34,679 nucleotides of DNA from Candidatus Pelagibacterales bacterium. Lineage in GTDB: Bacteria; Pseudomonadota; Alphaproteobacteria; Pelagibacterales; AG-422-B15. Where the stretch lies: the NCBI GenBank assembly GCA_016777745.1, contig JADHQX010000002.1, positions 1 through 34,679 of the forward strand, written 5' to 3'. The position numbers were made by a program, and so were the translations under genes. The notes under the pieces were generated by a model. The model was not told the DNA's origin. It saw only the letters and a list, made by a program, of their open reading frames with translations, and made no database searches. Positions 19,942 through 28,667 of the stretch are shown here, piece after piece (within the stretch, counting starts at the first letter, position 1; each line of letters begins with the position of its first letter).

Positions 19942-20625
19942 ATGATCAAAATTATTTTAAAAAATTATTTTGTCAAAAAATTCCTTTCTCTTGTTGGTGC
20001 ATTTTATGTTTATATTGTTTACGTATCTTCAAAAAAAATATTTATTAATAAAACTAGTTTTGATAAATTAATTCTAGAAAATGAATCTTTTATTTATGCT
20101 TTATGGCACGACCATCTCCTACTTTCGCCACTCACATGGCAAACTAAAAAAAGAATTGATATTTTAATCTCTAAACATAAGGATGGAGATATTATTGCTG
20201 ACCTAATAAAATATCATGGCTTTAATTCTATTCGTGGATCAACAAACAATCCCAACAAGGAAAAAGAGAAAAATACTATTTCCAGTATAAGGAAAATTAT
20301 CAAAACATTAAGAGGTAATGTTTCTATTGGTATTACTCCAGATGGCCCAAGGGGGCCGAGACATAAAGTAAGTGAAGGAACGATTAATATTTCAAGAATT
20401 AGTAATAAAAAAATACTTCCAATGGCACTAGCTTATAAAAAAAAGTGGGTTCTAAGTACATGGGATAAATTTATTATACCAAAGCCATTCAATAAAATAT
20501 GTATAGTATGGGGTGATCCGTTAGATACAATAATCAATAAAATAGACACTTCAGTACAGCAAGAAACTCTAGAAAAGAGTCTAATAAATATTACAGAGAT
20601 TGCTACAAATCATATAGACTCGTAG
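19942..20625 (+). CDS. DUF374 lysophospholipid acyltransferase-like protein
   Basis: This 227-residue protein belongs to the DUF374 acyltransferase group found beside waaA in alphaproteobacteria. It has an N-terminal membrane helix (about residues 12-32), the acyltransferase motif YALWHDHLLL with the catalytic His-x4-Asp type arrangement, and the block GITPDGPRGPRHKVSEGTI. The likely role is acyl transfer to a lipid A or phospholipid acceptor. I used the ATG at 19942, four bases past the exporter stop. An ATG at 19921 or a GTG at 19900, both inside the exporter gene, are alternatives. The gap to waaA is two bases. Confidence 0.82.
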   Translation: MIKIILKNYFVKKFLSLVGAFYVYIVYVSSKKIFINKTSFDKLILENESFIYALWHDHLLLSPLTWQTKKRIDILISKHKDGDIIADLIKYHGFNSIRGSTNNPNKEKEKNTISSIRKIIKTLRGNVSIGITPDGPRGPRHKVSEGTINISRISNKKILPMALAYKKKWVLSTWDKFIIPKPFNKICIVWGDPLDTIINKIDTSVQQETLEKSLINITEIATNHIDS

Positions 20626-20627
20626 CT

Positions 20628-21884
20628 ATGCTCCTCAAGATTTATTATGCAATATCAGTGTTATTAATTCCTTTCACAGGATTCTATATTAGAAGAAGAA
20701 TTAAGCTAGATAAGGAAGACCCTAATAGATTTAAAGAGCGTTACGGCAAAGCAAGTGTGAACCGAGAGGATGGTAATCTCGTTTGGATACATGCAGCTAG
20801 TGTTGGGGAAAGTCTCTCAATATTGCCAATTATCAATAAATTAGAAAATACAAAATCAATAAGCCAAATCTTATTAACTACAGGGACTACTAGTGCTGCA
20901 AAAATAGTAATGAAAAAACTTAGTTCTAAAACAGTACACCAATATTTACCCTTAGATATCCCTTTATTTAATGCAAGATTTTTAAAACATTGGAAACCGA
21001 CTCATGCAATATTTGTTGAATCGGAGATTTGGCCAAACTTAATTTTACAAATAAAACAAATGAAAATAAAGCTAGCAATCATCAATGGAAGAATGACTTT
21101 AAATTCATACAATAAGTGGTTACGATTTAAAAAGTCCTCAGAATTAATTTTTAAAAGTTTTGATTTATGTCTAACTCAAAATCAAGAAAGTTCTTTTTTT
21201 TACAAAAAACTTGGTATTAACAATACATATTATACTGGAAACCTTAAATTTAGTTCTAATAAGCTTGAAGTTAAAGAAGATGCTTATAATGAGCTAAAAA
21301 AAATGTTTAAAGGTAGAAAAGTTTTTCTTGCCGCCAGCACCCATCTTGGCGAAGAAAAAATGATTTCAGAAATAACTAATAAGATAAGAGAATTGAAGCA
21401 GGAATTTATAACAATAATTGTTCCTCGGCATCCTAATAGAAGTAAATTATTAAATCAAATGTCTAATTCAAAAGTAGTAATAAGATCTGCAAATGGACAA
21501 ATTGATCAAAGTACTGATATCTATCTCGCAGATACATTTGGAGAATTGGGCATGTTTTATAAATTAGCAGATTTTATATTTATCGGAGGTAGCTTTGTGC
21601 CTCATGGAGGACAAAATCCAATAGAAGCTGCATATTTTTGTAATAATATATTTCATGGCAAGTATGTAGAAAATTTTATAGAAGTCTATGAAACATTGGG
21701 TCACCTTTCTATTACTGAACTAGTAGATAACTCTAGGCAGCTTCAGGTAAAACTAATGAAATGTTACGATGCACCATCTCCTGATGAAGATGAATTGATG
21801 AAAAAAATTAATTTAGAGGCATCTGATATTCTTAAAGATACGATGCATCATCTTAATTCTAATATTTTTAACAATGATCTATAA
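20628..21884 (+). CDS. waaA: 3-deoxy-D-manno-octulosonic acid transferase
   Basis: This 418-residue GT-B glycosyltransferase moves Kdo from CMP-Kdo onto lipid IVA at the inner membrane. It has an N-terminal membrane anchor, then RRRIKLDKEDPNRFKERYG and the signature WIHAASVGESLS. Further on are PTHAIFVESEIWPNLI, LAIINGRMT, LAASTHLGEEKMI and FIFIGGSFVPHGGQNPIEA, all family blocks. It overlaps lpxK by 11 bases. Whether it adds one or two Kdo residues cannot be told. Confidence 0.94.
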   Translation: MLLKIYYAISVLLIPFTGFYIRRRIKLDKEDPNRFKERYGKASVNREDGNLVWIHAASVGESLSILPIINKLENTKSISQILLTTGTTSAAKIVMKKLSSKTVHQYLPLDIPLFNARFLKHWKPTHAIFVESEIWPNLILQIKQMKIKLAIINGRMTLNSYNKWLRFKKSSELIFKSFDLCLTQNQESSFFYKKLGINNTYYTGNLKFSSNKLEVKEDAYNELKKMFKGRKVFLAASTHLGEEKMISEITNKIRELKQEFITIIVPRHPNRSKLLNQMSNSKVVIRSANGQIDQSTDIYLADTFGELGMFYKLADFIFIGGSFVPHGGQNPIEAAYFCNNIFHGKYVENFIEVYETLGHLSITELVDNSRQLQVKLMKCYDAPSPDEDELMKKINLEASDILKDTMHHLNSNIFNNDL

Positions 21885-22848
21885 ATTTTTAAATAAATCA
21901 TTTTTGAACATCTGGTATAGTAGAAATATTATATTTAGAATTATTTCTATTTTATTATTACCTTTATCAATTGTATATCTCTTAGTTTTTAATATAAGAG
22001 CATATTTTAGAAAAACACATAGTTTCGAAGTACCCATTATATGCATAGGAAATATTGTTGTAGGAGGTTCAGGTAAAACTTCGATTACTTTAGCTATAAT
22101 TAAGATGCTTCCAGAAAAAAAAGTTGTAGTCCTGCTAAAAGGTTATAAAGGAAAATTAAAAGGTACTATTAAAGTTGATAAAACTAAGCATTCTGTAATT
22201 GATATAGGAGATGAAGCGCTACTTTACGCAAAAGTAGGTGTAACTTATATTTGTTCAGATAGAAAAGATGCAATAGATACGATTATAAAGAATGAAAAAC
22301 CAGATATAATCATTCTAGATGATGGATTACAAGATAGTTCAATCAATAAATCAAAAAGCATTATTGCTATTAATGGAAGAAGAGGATTTGGCAATAAATT
22401 TTTACTACCATCTGGTCCTCTTAGACAGAATATTTCATCTGCTATCAACAAGGATTATATATTCTTAATTCTTGGTGAAGATAAAACAAATATATCATCT
22501 AAATATAATAATAGATTTTTTAAAGCTGAGATTATCGGTGAAATAGATGGCAATAATAGAGACATAGTTGCATTTAGTGGAATTGGAGATAATGACGGAT
22601 TTTTTCAGACTTTAGAGAATTATAGATTTAATTTAATAAAAAAGATTAGTTTTCCAGATCATTATCATTTTAGTGAAAATGAAATTAAAGCTATTGTTGA
22701 TGATGCAATTAAAGATGGTCATGAAATTTATACAACAGCTAAAGATTGGGTTCGAATTGATGATAATTATAAAGATAAAATTAAACAGTTTCCTATTAAT
22801 TTAGAGATAAAAGATAAAGAACAATTTATTGAAACTATTTTAAAATAA
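21874..22848 (+). CDS. lpxK: Tetraacyldisaccharide 4'-kinase
   Basis: This 324-residue membrane-associated kinase phosphorylates the 4' position of the lipid A disaccharide. It has an N-terminal helix (about residues 22-45), then the Walker A GNIVVGGSGKTS and the stretch with ILLKGYKGKLKG-like VVLLKGYKG. IILDDGLQDSSI and GRRGFGNKFLLPSGPLRQ are strongly LpxK-like. FPDHYHFSE and TTAKDWVRI near the C-terminus complete the family pattern. It overlaps waaA and lies two bases before the lpxL-like gene. Confidence 0.93.
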   Translation: MIYKFLNKSFLNIWYSRNIIFRIISILLLPLSIVYLLVFNIRAYFRKTHSFEVPIICIGNIVVGGSGKTSITLAIIKMLPEKKVVVLLKGYKGKLKGTIKVDKTKHSVIDIGDEALLYAKVGVTYICSDRKDAIDTIIKNEKPDIIILDDGLQDSSINKSKSIIAINGRRGFGNKFLLPSGPLRQNISSAINKDYIFLILGEDKTNISSKYNNRFFKAEIIGEIDGNNRDIVAFSGIGDNDGFFQTLENYRFNLIKKISFPDHYHFSENEIKAIVDDAIKDGHEIYTTAKDWVRIDDNYKDKIKQFPINLEIKDKEQFIETILK

Positions 22849-22850
22849 GA

Positions 22851-23735
22851 ATGATAAAAAAATTTATTAAGGTTTTTGTAAAGTATCCAGTTGAAGGAAT
22901 TTTAATAAATATTGTATATTTATTTTTTAAAATTTTACCAATAGATATTTCAAGTAGTACAGGTTCATTTATTACAAAATCAATTGGACCATTTCTTTCT
23001 GTAAATAAGATTATTAGAAAAAATTTAGAAAAAGCTTTTCCAGATAAAGATAGTAATTGGTACGACAAAATAAATAATGAAATATGGTCAAATTTTGGAC
23101 GTGTTGCAGCTGAATATTCACACTTTTCTAAATTAGCATCAAAAAAAAATGACCGTATTAGTATAGTTGATAATAAACATTCAAGAGATTTTTTTGATAC
23201 ATCAACAAAAAAAATATTAGTATCATCTCATAATGCAAATTGGGAAATAATGGGAATTGCATGTAGAAAAAATTCAGATAAAATTTCTGGTATTGTAAGA
23301 CAACCTAATAATCCCTATTCAAAAAAAATTATCAATAAATTAAGAAATAAGTTTAGTGTTACATGTTATGAAAAAAATATGGTAGGTACTAAAAATATTA
23401 TTAATGATTTTAACAATGGAAATTCATTAGCTCTCTTATCTGATTTACGACTTACAACAGGAATAGAAAGTAATTTCTTTAATATCAAGTCTAAAACTAC
23501 CAGTCTACCCGCACAACTTGGATTGAAAAATAAATGTAAAATATATCTAGCTTGGGTGAAAAGAAAAAATAAGTCCAATTTTGAAGTTGAATTCTTTAAC
23601 CCATTAAATATTGAGGATCTTGATGATACTAAAAAAAATATTCAAGATATAACTAATGAAATAAACTATTTTTTTGAAAAAAAAATTACTGAAGATCCCG
23701 GTCAATATTTTTGGCTCCATGATAGATGGAAATAG
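22851..23735 (+). CDS. lpxL: Lipid A acyltransferase, LpxL/HtrB-like
   Basis: This 294-residue inner-membrane protein belongs to the late acyltransferases of lipid A synthesis. The HX4E catalytic motif is SSHNANWEIMG. Further blocks are SGIVRQPNNPY, LLSDLRLTTGIESNFF in the acceptor region, and the end GQYFWLHDRWK, typical of the family. Many homologues have D-[QR] after LL; here it reads DLR. The gene closes the lipid A operon. LpxL and LpxM subtypes cannot be separated here. The base composition is extremely AT-rich, as in lpxK. Confidence 0.87.
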   Translation: MIKKFIKVFVKYPVEGILINIVYLFFKILPIDISSSTGSFITKSIGPFLSVNKIIRKNLEKAFPDKDSNWYDKINNEIWSNFGRVAAEYSHFSKLASKKNDRISIVDNKHSRDFFDTSTKKILVSSHNANWEIMGIACRKNSDKISGIVRQPNNPYSKKIINKLRNKFSVTCYEKNMVGTKNIINDFNNGNSLALLSDLRLTTGIESNFFNIKSKTTSLPAQLGLKNKCKIYLAWVKRKNKSNFEVEFFNPLNIEDLDDTKKNIQDITNEINYFFEKKITEDPGQYFWLHDRWK

Positions 23736-23766
23736 AATACGATGAATGGAATTGAACAAGTTAAGC

Positions 23767-24567
23767 CTATTGATTAACTAAAAGTTGTGGATCAACATAC
23801 TGATTAAACCACATTACACCCCAATGTAAATGTGGGCCAGTTGATCTACCAGTTGAGCCAACTTTACCAATCATTTCACCTTTACTTACTTTTTGTTGAG
23901 CGACAACATCTACAGAAGACATGTGAGCATAAATTGATTTAACTCCATGCCCATGATCAATTATTATTGTTCCTCCAGTATAATAGAGATTATCTTCAGC
24001 TAGCGTTACTATGCCATCGTTTGTAGATAGTATAGTTTGACCTTCTGGTGCGGCAATATCTAAGCCTTTATGAGGACTTTTAGGAACATCGTTCAAAATT
24101 CTCTGACTTCCAAATACACCCGATATGATACCATCAGTAGGCATTAAGAAATTTTTTTTAAAAAATGTATTATCTAAGTCTAGCTCTTTAGCTTTAACAA
24201 TAATCTTATTGTCAGCAATAATTCTTTTAATTACTTCCTCATCTGGTGTGACCATTTTTTTTGGGAGTCCATTAATTCTTTGAATTTCATAATCTCTTTT
24301 AATTACTTTAATTTGATTAATTGAAATTATCTTATCATTTTCTAATACGGTAATATTCATAGGGCCAATTTCATCTCTATCAATTGCAAAGACAAAATAC
24401 TTATCATTACTTAGCTTTATACTATTACCGTTAAGTTTTAATGTATCTCCTGTTTCCAATTGACCAACTATTAGCCCTCCCTGTAAAATTGAGCTAGGTA
24501 AAATTTTTGAGTGAGCAAAATTTGAATAGAGAATACTAATAAAAACTAATAATAATTTAAATTTCAT
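23767..24567 (-). CDS. M23 family metallopeptidase
   Basis: This 266-residue protein has a signal peptide (about residues 1-20) and a C-terminal LytM domain. Zinc ligands are visible in PHKGLDIA and GPHLHWGVM, with a further His in YAHMSS. LytM proteins either cut peptidoglycan cross-links or, if degenerate, regulate amidases; here the ligands look complete, so enzyme activity is likely. Act site is periplasmic. The gene overlaps DUF2093 by 11 bases, forming an xseA-DUF2093-M23 unit. Confidence 0.9.
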   Translation of the reverse strand: MKFKLLLVFISILYSNFAHSKILPSSILQGGLIVGQLETGDTLKLNGNSIKLSNDKYFVFAIDRDEIGPMNITVLENDKIISINQIKVIKRDYEIQRINGLPKKMVTPDEEVIKRIIADNKIIVKAKELDLDNTFFKKNFLMPTDGIISGVFGSQRILNDVPKSPHKGLDIAAPEGQTILSTNDGIVTLAEDNLYYTGGTIIIDHGHGVKSIYAHMSSVDVVAQQKVSKGEMIGKVGSTGRSTGPHLHWGVMWFNQYVDPQLLVNQ

Positions 24568-24763
24568 TTAGATCTTTATATCTTTGTAATGCAATTTTAG
24601 GAGAGGCGTATACTTCCTGATTATCTACATTCCAATACTTTAGTTCTTCAATCGGAATTATTTCTTTTGTAATAGAACATAGCACATGATCTCCATTTTT
24701 TGTAAAATGAAAGCTGCCATGATCAAGAACTATTTCTGCTAAAATTTTTTTATTATTGTTCAT
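24557..24763 (-). CDS. DUF2093 family protein
   Basis: This 68-residue protein matches the DUF2093 family of alphaproteobacteria, known only by sequence. The core is FTKNGDHVLCSITKEIIPIEELKYWNVD, and YASPKIALQRYKDL follows. The second half, with the ELKYWNV and YASPxxA motifs, is the most conserved. It overlaps xseA by 11 bases and the M23 gene by 11. It usually lies beside xseA and purD, as here. No function is known. Confidence 0.85.
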   Translation of the reverse strand: MNNNKKILAEIVLDHGSFHFTKNGDHVLCSITKEIIPIEELKYWNVDNQEVYASPKIALQRYKDLNEI

Positions 24764-26117
24764 CTTTTATTTCAGCTTTAATTATACCAAATTTTGTTTC
24801 TACACTTAACTTATTATCTCTTATTATGTCAGTTTTTTTACCAATTACTTTATTTGAACTATTCCGAATGACTGCAAAGCCTCTCTTTATTACTGATTTA
24901 TAACTTAGGCTTTCAAGAAGCTTGCTGGCTGAATTAACTCTATTTGAATATGATAAGAAATTATTCTTATTGTTATTCAAAAATTGATTTGAAATACCTA
25001 GTAATGAATTTTGATTGTTTCTAATTTTTTCTTTTAAAATATTGAGGTTTAATTTTGACCCTGAATTCTGAAAATTTGAAATTTCTTTCTGAATGAAAAT
25101 CTTCAAAGACGATGGCAATCTTTGCTTTAAATTATTTAATTCATTTAATTTTAAATTGAATAACTCTTTATGATCAGGAAAAAGTTTTTGAATATTTAGA
25201 ATTCTTTCTCTTGCTATATTAACTAAATTTTTGACACTATAATTTAATCTATTCTCATTTTCATTTAGCTCTGTAAATAGAATATCTTTTGAAGGGGTTG
25301 CTATTTCTGCTGCTGCTGTTGGTGTTGGAGCTCTTATGTCTGACACATAGTCCACAAGAGTTGTATCAGTTTCATGTCCAACCGCAGAAATTAGAGGAAT
25401 GCTACTATCAAAAACTGCACGCACTATTCTTTCTTCATTAAAGCACCATAGGTCCTCTATACTACCTCCACCTCTAGCTAAAATTAAAACCTCAGGTTTT
25501 GAAATTTTTGAAGTTTTATCGATTTTATTAAATCCTCGAATAGCATTTTCAATTAATTCAGCCGCATCATTTCCTTGAACAGGGACTGGCCATAAAATTA
25601 TATTACAGGGAAACCTCTCTGAAACACGGTGTTTAATATCTTGAAGCACAGCACCAGTTGGAGATGTAATTACTCCAATTGTTGATGGGTATTTTGGTAT
25701 ACTTTTTTTGTGATGGATTTCAAATAAGCCCTCAGATTTTAATTTTTCTTTTCTCTCTTCTAAAATGGCCATCAGAGCACCTATACCAGCCGGTTTCATA
25801 GTATCTATAGTTATCTGATAATTAGATCTTCCAGCATATCTGCCTGGATTGTATCCCGTGCTAATCTTTCCTGTACATATAACTTCCAAACCTTCTTCTG
25901 GACGAATTTTTATTTTAGCAACACTGCTTCTCCAGATGATTCCATTAATTACAGCATTTTCATCTTTCAAAGTAAGGTAAATATGGCCAGATGAATGGTT
26001 GTTAATACCAGACAATTCACCTTTAATCCGAACATAGCCAAATTTATCTTCAATTGTATTTTTTAAGGCAGTTGATAATTCAGTTACTGAATACTCTGGT
26101 ATATTTTCTTTGGTCAT
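24753..26117 (-). CDS. xseA: Exodeoxyribonuclease VII large subunit
   Basis: This 454-residue protein is the catalytic subunit of exonuclease VII, which degrades single-stranded DNA. The OB-fold N-terminus has EYSVTELSTALKNTIE and LSGINNHSSGHIYLTLKD. The catalytic domain has GVITSPTGAVLQDI, LARGGGSIEDLW, SAVGHETDTTLVDYVSD and the PTPTAAAE loop. A long coiled-coil region follows. The partner xseB is not next to it. It is divergent from purD, with 55 AT-rich bases between them. Confidence 0.94.
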   Translation of the reverse strand: MTKENIPEYSVTELSTALKNTIEDKFGYVRIKGELSGINNHSSGHIYLTLKDENAVINGIIWRSSVAKIKIRPEEGLEVICTGKISTGYNPGRYAGRSNYQITIDTMKPAGIGALMAILEERKEKLKSEGLFEIHHKKSIPKYPSTIGVITSPTGAVLQDIKHRVSERFPCNIILWPVPVQGNDAAELIENAIRGFNKIDKTSKISKPEVLILARGGGSIEDLWCFNEERIVRAVFDSSIPLISAVGHETDTTLVDYVSDIRAPTPTAAAEIATPSKDILFTELNENENRLNYSVKNLVNIARERILNIQKLFPDHKELFNLKLNELNNLKQRLPSSLKIFIQKEISNFQNSGSKLNLNILKEKIRNNQNSLLGISNQFLNNNKNNFLSYSNRVNSASKLLESLSYKSVIKRGFAVIRNSSNKVIGKKTDIIRDNKLSVETKFGIIKAEIKDEQ

Positions 26118-26172
26118 TTTTTTAATATAATCTAATATATATTATCATATTAAATAGTCTAAAAAAAATATT

Positions 26173-27435
26173 ATGAATATCTTAGTTTTAGGAAATGGTG
26201 CAAGAGAACATGCTTTATGTTTTTCCATAGCTAAAAGTGACCAATTGTCTAAGTTATTTTGTGCACCTGGAAATTATGGAATATCCAAAATAGCTGAGGT
26301 ACATAATTTTGATATTAATAATTTTGATACTTTATATGATTTTTGCTTAGCTAATAAAATAGATTTAGTTGTAGTTGGTCCTGAAGTTCCTCTTGTTAAT
26401 GGAGTTGTAGATTTTCTTGACAGCAAAAAGATCATGGCATTTGGTCCTAAAAAGATTCCAGCAGGTCTTGAGGGTTCAAAAATATTTATGAAAGATATTT
26501 GTTCAAAGTACAATATACCTACCGCTGCATATAAAAGCTTTACAGAAAAAAAATTAGCTTGTGACTACCTTGAAAATCATACATTTCCAGTGGTAATAAA
26601 GGCAAGTGGATTAGCGGCTGGTAAAGGCGTAACTATTGCAACTTCACTTAATGATGGGCTTTTAGCGGTTAATGATATTTTTAATGATAAATTTGGATCA
26701 GGCTGTGAGTTGGTTATAGAAGAATTTATGGATGGAGAGGAAGCAAGCTATTTTGTGTTTACCGACGGTACTAATTATATCCCCCTATCTAGCGCACAAG
26801 ATCATAAAAGAATTGGTGATGGAGATACGGGACCAAATACTGGGGGCATGGGGGCATACTCACCTGCACCTGTCTTTACTAAAGAAATACAAAAACAGGT
26901 TGATCAAGAAATGATTGAACCGACTTTAAAAGCTATGCGAGATCTTGGATCTCCATACCAAGGTATTTTGTATGCAGGAGTAATGATAAAAAATAATAAA
27001 GCAAAACTGGTTGAATATAATGTTCGTTTTGGAGATCCAGAGTGTCAAGTTCTTATGCTCAGACTTAAGTCAGATATTGTTGATCTTATATTAGGTACTA
27101 TTAAAGGCAATATTAGTTCTATAAAGACTAATTGGGAAGAAAACCATGCTGCAACAGTTGTTATGGCTAGTTTAGGTTATCCAAATGAATATAAAAAAAA
27201 CACTAAAATTAAAAACCTAGAGTTGGCAGAAAATGAAAATGACATTGAAATATTTCATGCTGGTACTGAATTAAAAGATACAGAATTATGTGCCATCGGA
27301 GGAAGAGTTTTATCAATTACTGGAACTGGCAATGACTTACAAACTGCTTTAAATAAAATATATACTGCAATAGATAAAATTGATTGGCCAGAAAGTACTT
27401 TTAGAAAAGATATAGGATGGAGAGCGATAAAATAA
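26173..27435 (+). CDS. purD: Phosphoribosylamine-glycine ligase
   Basis: This 420-residue ATP-grasp enzyme makes glycinamide ribonucleotide, the second step of purine synthesis. The start MNILVLGNGAREHAL is typical. Further blocks are VVGPEVPLV, VIKASGLAAGKGV, AQDHKRIGDGDTGPNTGGMG and YNVRFGDPECQVL. No ribosome-binding site is visible. A TATAAT at 26126-26131 in the divergent gap may serve it, but the region is too AT-rich to be sure. The stop overlaps the start of the next gene (TAATG). Confidence 0.95.
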   Translation: MNILVLGNGAREHALCFSIAKSDQLSKLFCAPGNYGISKIAEVHNFDINNFDTLYDFCLANKIDLVVVGPEVPLVNGVVDFLDSKKIMAFGPKKIPAGLEGSKIFMKDICSKYNIPTAAYKSFTEKKLACDYLENHTFPVVIKASGLAAGKGVTIATSLNDGLLAVNDIFNDKFGSGCELVIEEFMDGEEASYFVFTDGTNYIPLSSAQDHKRIGDGDTGPNTGGMGAYSPAPVFTKEIQKQVDQEMIEPTLKAMRDLGSPYQGILYAGVMIKNNKAKLVEYNVRFGDPECQVLMLRLKSDIVDLILGTIKGNISSIKTNWEENHAATVVMASLGYPNEYKKNTKIKNLELAENENDIEIFHAGTELKDTELCAIGGRVLSITGTGNDLQTALNKIYTAIDKIDWPESTFRKDIGWRAIK

Positions 27436-28496
27436 TGGATAGAGCAGCTCAATTTAGTGGCACTAAAGAAGTTGATTCAAAACTTTCATTAGATCATGGT
27501 CCAATCGAAAAATATTTAAAAAATTTATTAGGAAATGATACAAGTCTTCTAGACATTAAACAATTTAAAGGAGGACAGTCGAATCCTACATATCTACTTC
27601 AAACAAATGTAAGGAACTTTGTATTAAGAAGAAAACCTCCTGGAAAACTTCTTGCATCTGCACATGCAGTTGATCGCGAATATAAAGTTATATCAGCCTT
27701 GAATAAGACAGATGTTCCAGTTCCTAAGACTTATGATTTTTGTGAAGATGTTAGTGTTGCGGGTACAACATTTTTTTTAATGGACCACGTTGATGGAAAT
27801 ATATTCTGGGACTTGCTATTAACTAAATGTAGTGCAGAAGAAAGAAATAAAATTTATTGGTCTATGAATGATACAATTGCAAAATTACATAATACTGATT
27901 TTAAAAGTATAGGTCTTGGTGACTATGGTAAATATGAAAATTATATGGCGAGACAAATAACTAGATGGTCAAAACAATACAAAGATTCAGAAACTACTTT
28001 AATTCCTGAAATGGACAATCTAATTCAATGGCTTCCAGAAAATATTCCTTCTGGCGAAGAAACATCAATAGTTCATGGTGACTTTAGACTAGATAATATG
28101 GTTTTTGATAAAAATACTAATGAAGTAATAGCTATATTAGATTGGGAACTATCTACGTTAGGTCACCCAATAGCTGATTTTACTTATCATATGATGACTT
28201 GGAAAATGCCATTAGCAGTTCAAGGAATTGGAATACTTGGAGCTAACTTAAAAGAATTGAATATTCCAAATGAAGATGAGTATGCCAAAGCTTATTATAG
28301 AAAAACAAATAGAAATGAAATTCAAGATTGGAATTTTTTCTTAGCCTATAATATGTTTAGATTAGCTGGAATTACTCAAGGAATTGCGGGCCGCGTTAGA
28401 GATGGCACTGCATCAAGTGATCAAGCTAAACAGTATGGAGCATTTGTACCTATTCTAGCAAAAATGGCATGGCAAACAGTGCAAGCAATCAAGTAG
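27435..28496 (+). CDS. APH-fold phosphotransferase, ACAD10/11-like kinase domain
   Basis: This 353-residue protein has the aminoglycoside-phosphotransferase fold and most resembles the kinase domains joined or adjacent to ACAD10/11-type acyl-CoA dehydrogenases, which phosphorylate 4-hydroxy acids or acyl-CoAs. Blocks are FKGGQSNPTYLL, LRRKPPGKLLASAHAVDREY, the catalytic IVHGDFRLDNMVFD and ILDWELSTLGHPIADFTY. The start is the ATG of a TAATG overlap with the purD stop, with GGAGAG about ten bases upstream; a further ATG at 27417 is less likely. No acyl-CoA dehydrogenase is nearby, so the substrate is open. Confidence 0.82.
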   Translation: MDRAAQFSGTKEVDSKLSLDHGPIEKYLKNLLGNDTSLLDIKQFKGGQSNPTYLLQTNVRNFVLRRKPPGKLLASAHAVDREYKVISALNKTDVPVPKTYDFCEDVSVAGTTFFLMDHVDGNIFWDLLLTKCSAEERNKIYWSMNDTIAKLHNTDFKSIGLGDYGKYENYMARQITRWSKQYKDSETTLIPEMDNLIQWLPENIPSGEETSIVHGDFRLDNMVFDKNTNEVIAILDWELSTLGHPIADFTYHMMTWKMPLAVQGIGILGANLKELNIPNEDEYAKAYYRKTNRNEIQDWNFFLAYNMFRLAGITQGIAGRVRDGTASSDQAKQYGAFVPILAKMAWQTVQAIK

Positions 28497-28502
28497 CTCT
28501 TA

Positions 28503-28664
28503 TTATTTATCTTTAATCTTAGACTTTCTTTCATTTTTTTGGCGTATAGATTCTTTCATTGAAAGATTTTCTATCTTATGAAATTCATCCCAATATTCAT
28601 CGAAAGATTTATTTTCTATCAATCGTCCATAAGAGTCTTTTACTGTCTTTTTTTTATCATTCAT
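28503..28664 (-). CDS. Small hypothetical protein (53 aa), unknown
   Basis: This 53-codon ORF was found by reading the gap downstream of the HDAC gene. It starts three bases after the HDAC stop, in the same direction. It is highly charged, with the middle stretch SFDEYWDEFHKIENLSMKES and a basic, lysine-rich tail. It has no signal peptide or membrane helix. The middle loosely recalls the start of XseB (exonuclease VII small subunit), which often follows the HDAC gene in alphaproteobacteria, but the usual long repeat is missing. I would not name it. Its length is short for XseB (about 80 residues). Confidence 0.55.
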   Translation of the reverse strand: MNDKKKTVKDSYGRLIENKSFDEYWDEFHKIENLSMKESIRQKNERKSKIKDK

Positions 28665-28667
28665 AAT

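Noticed and set aside
23736..23766. Terminator between lpxL and the M23 gene
   Set aside because: Only a 5-bp GTTAA/TTAAC pairing with a nine-base loop and no T-tract; too weak.
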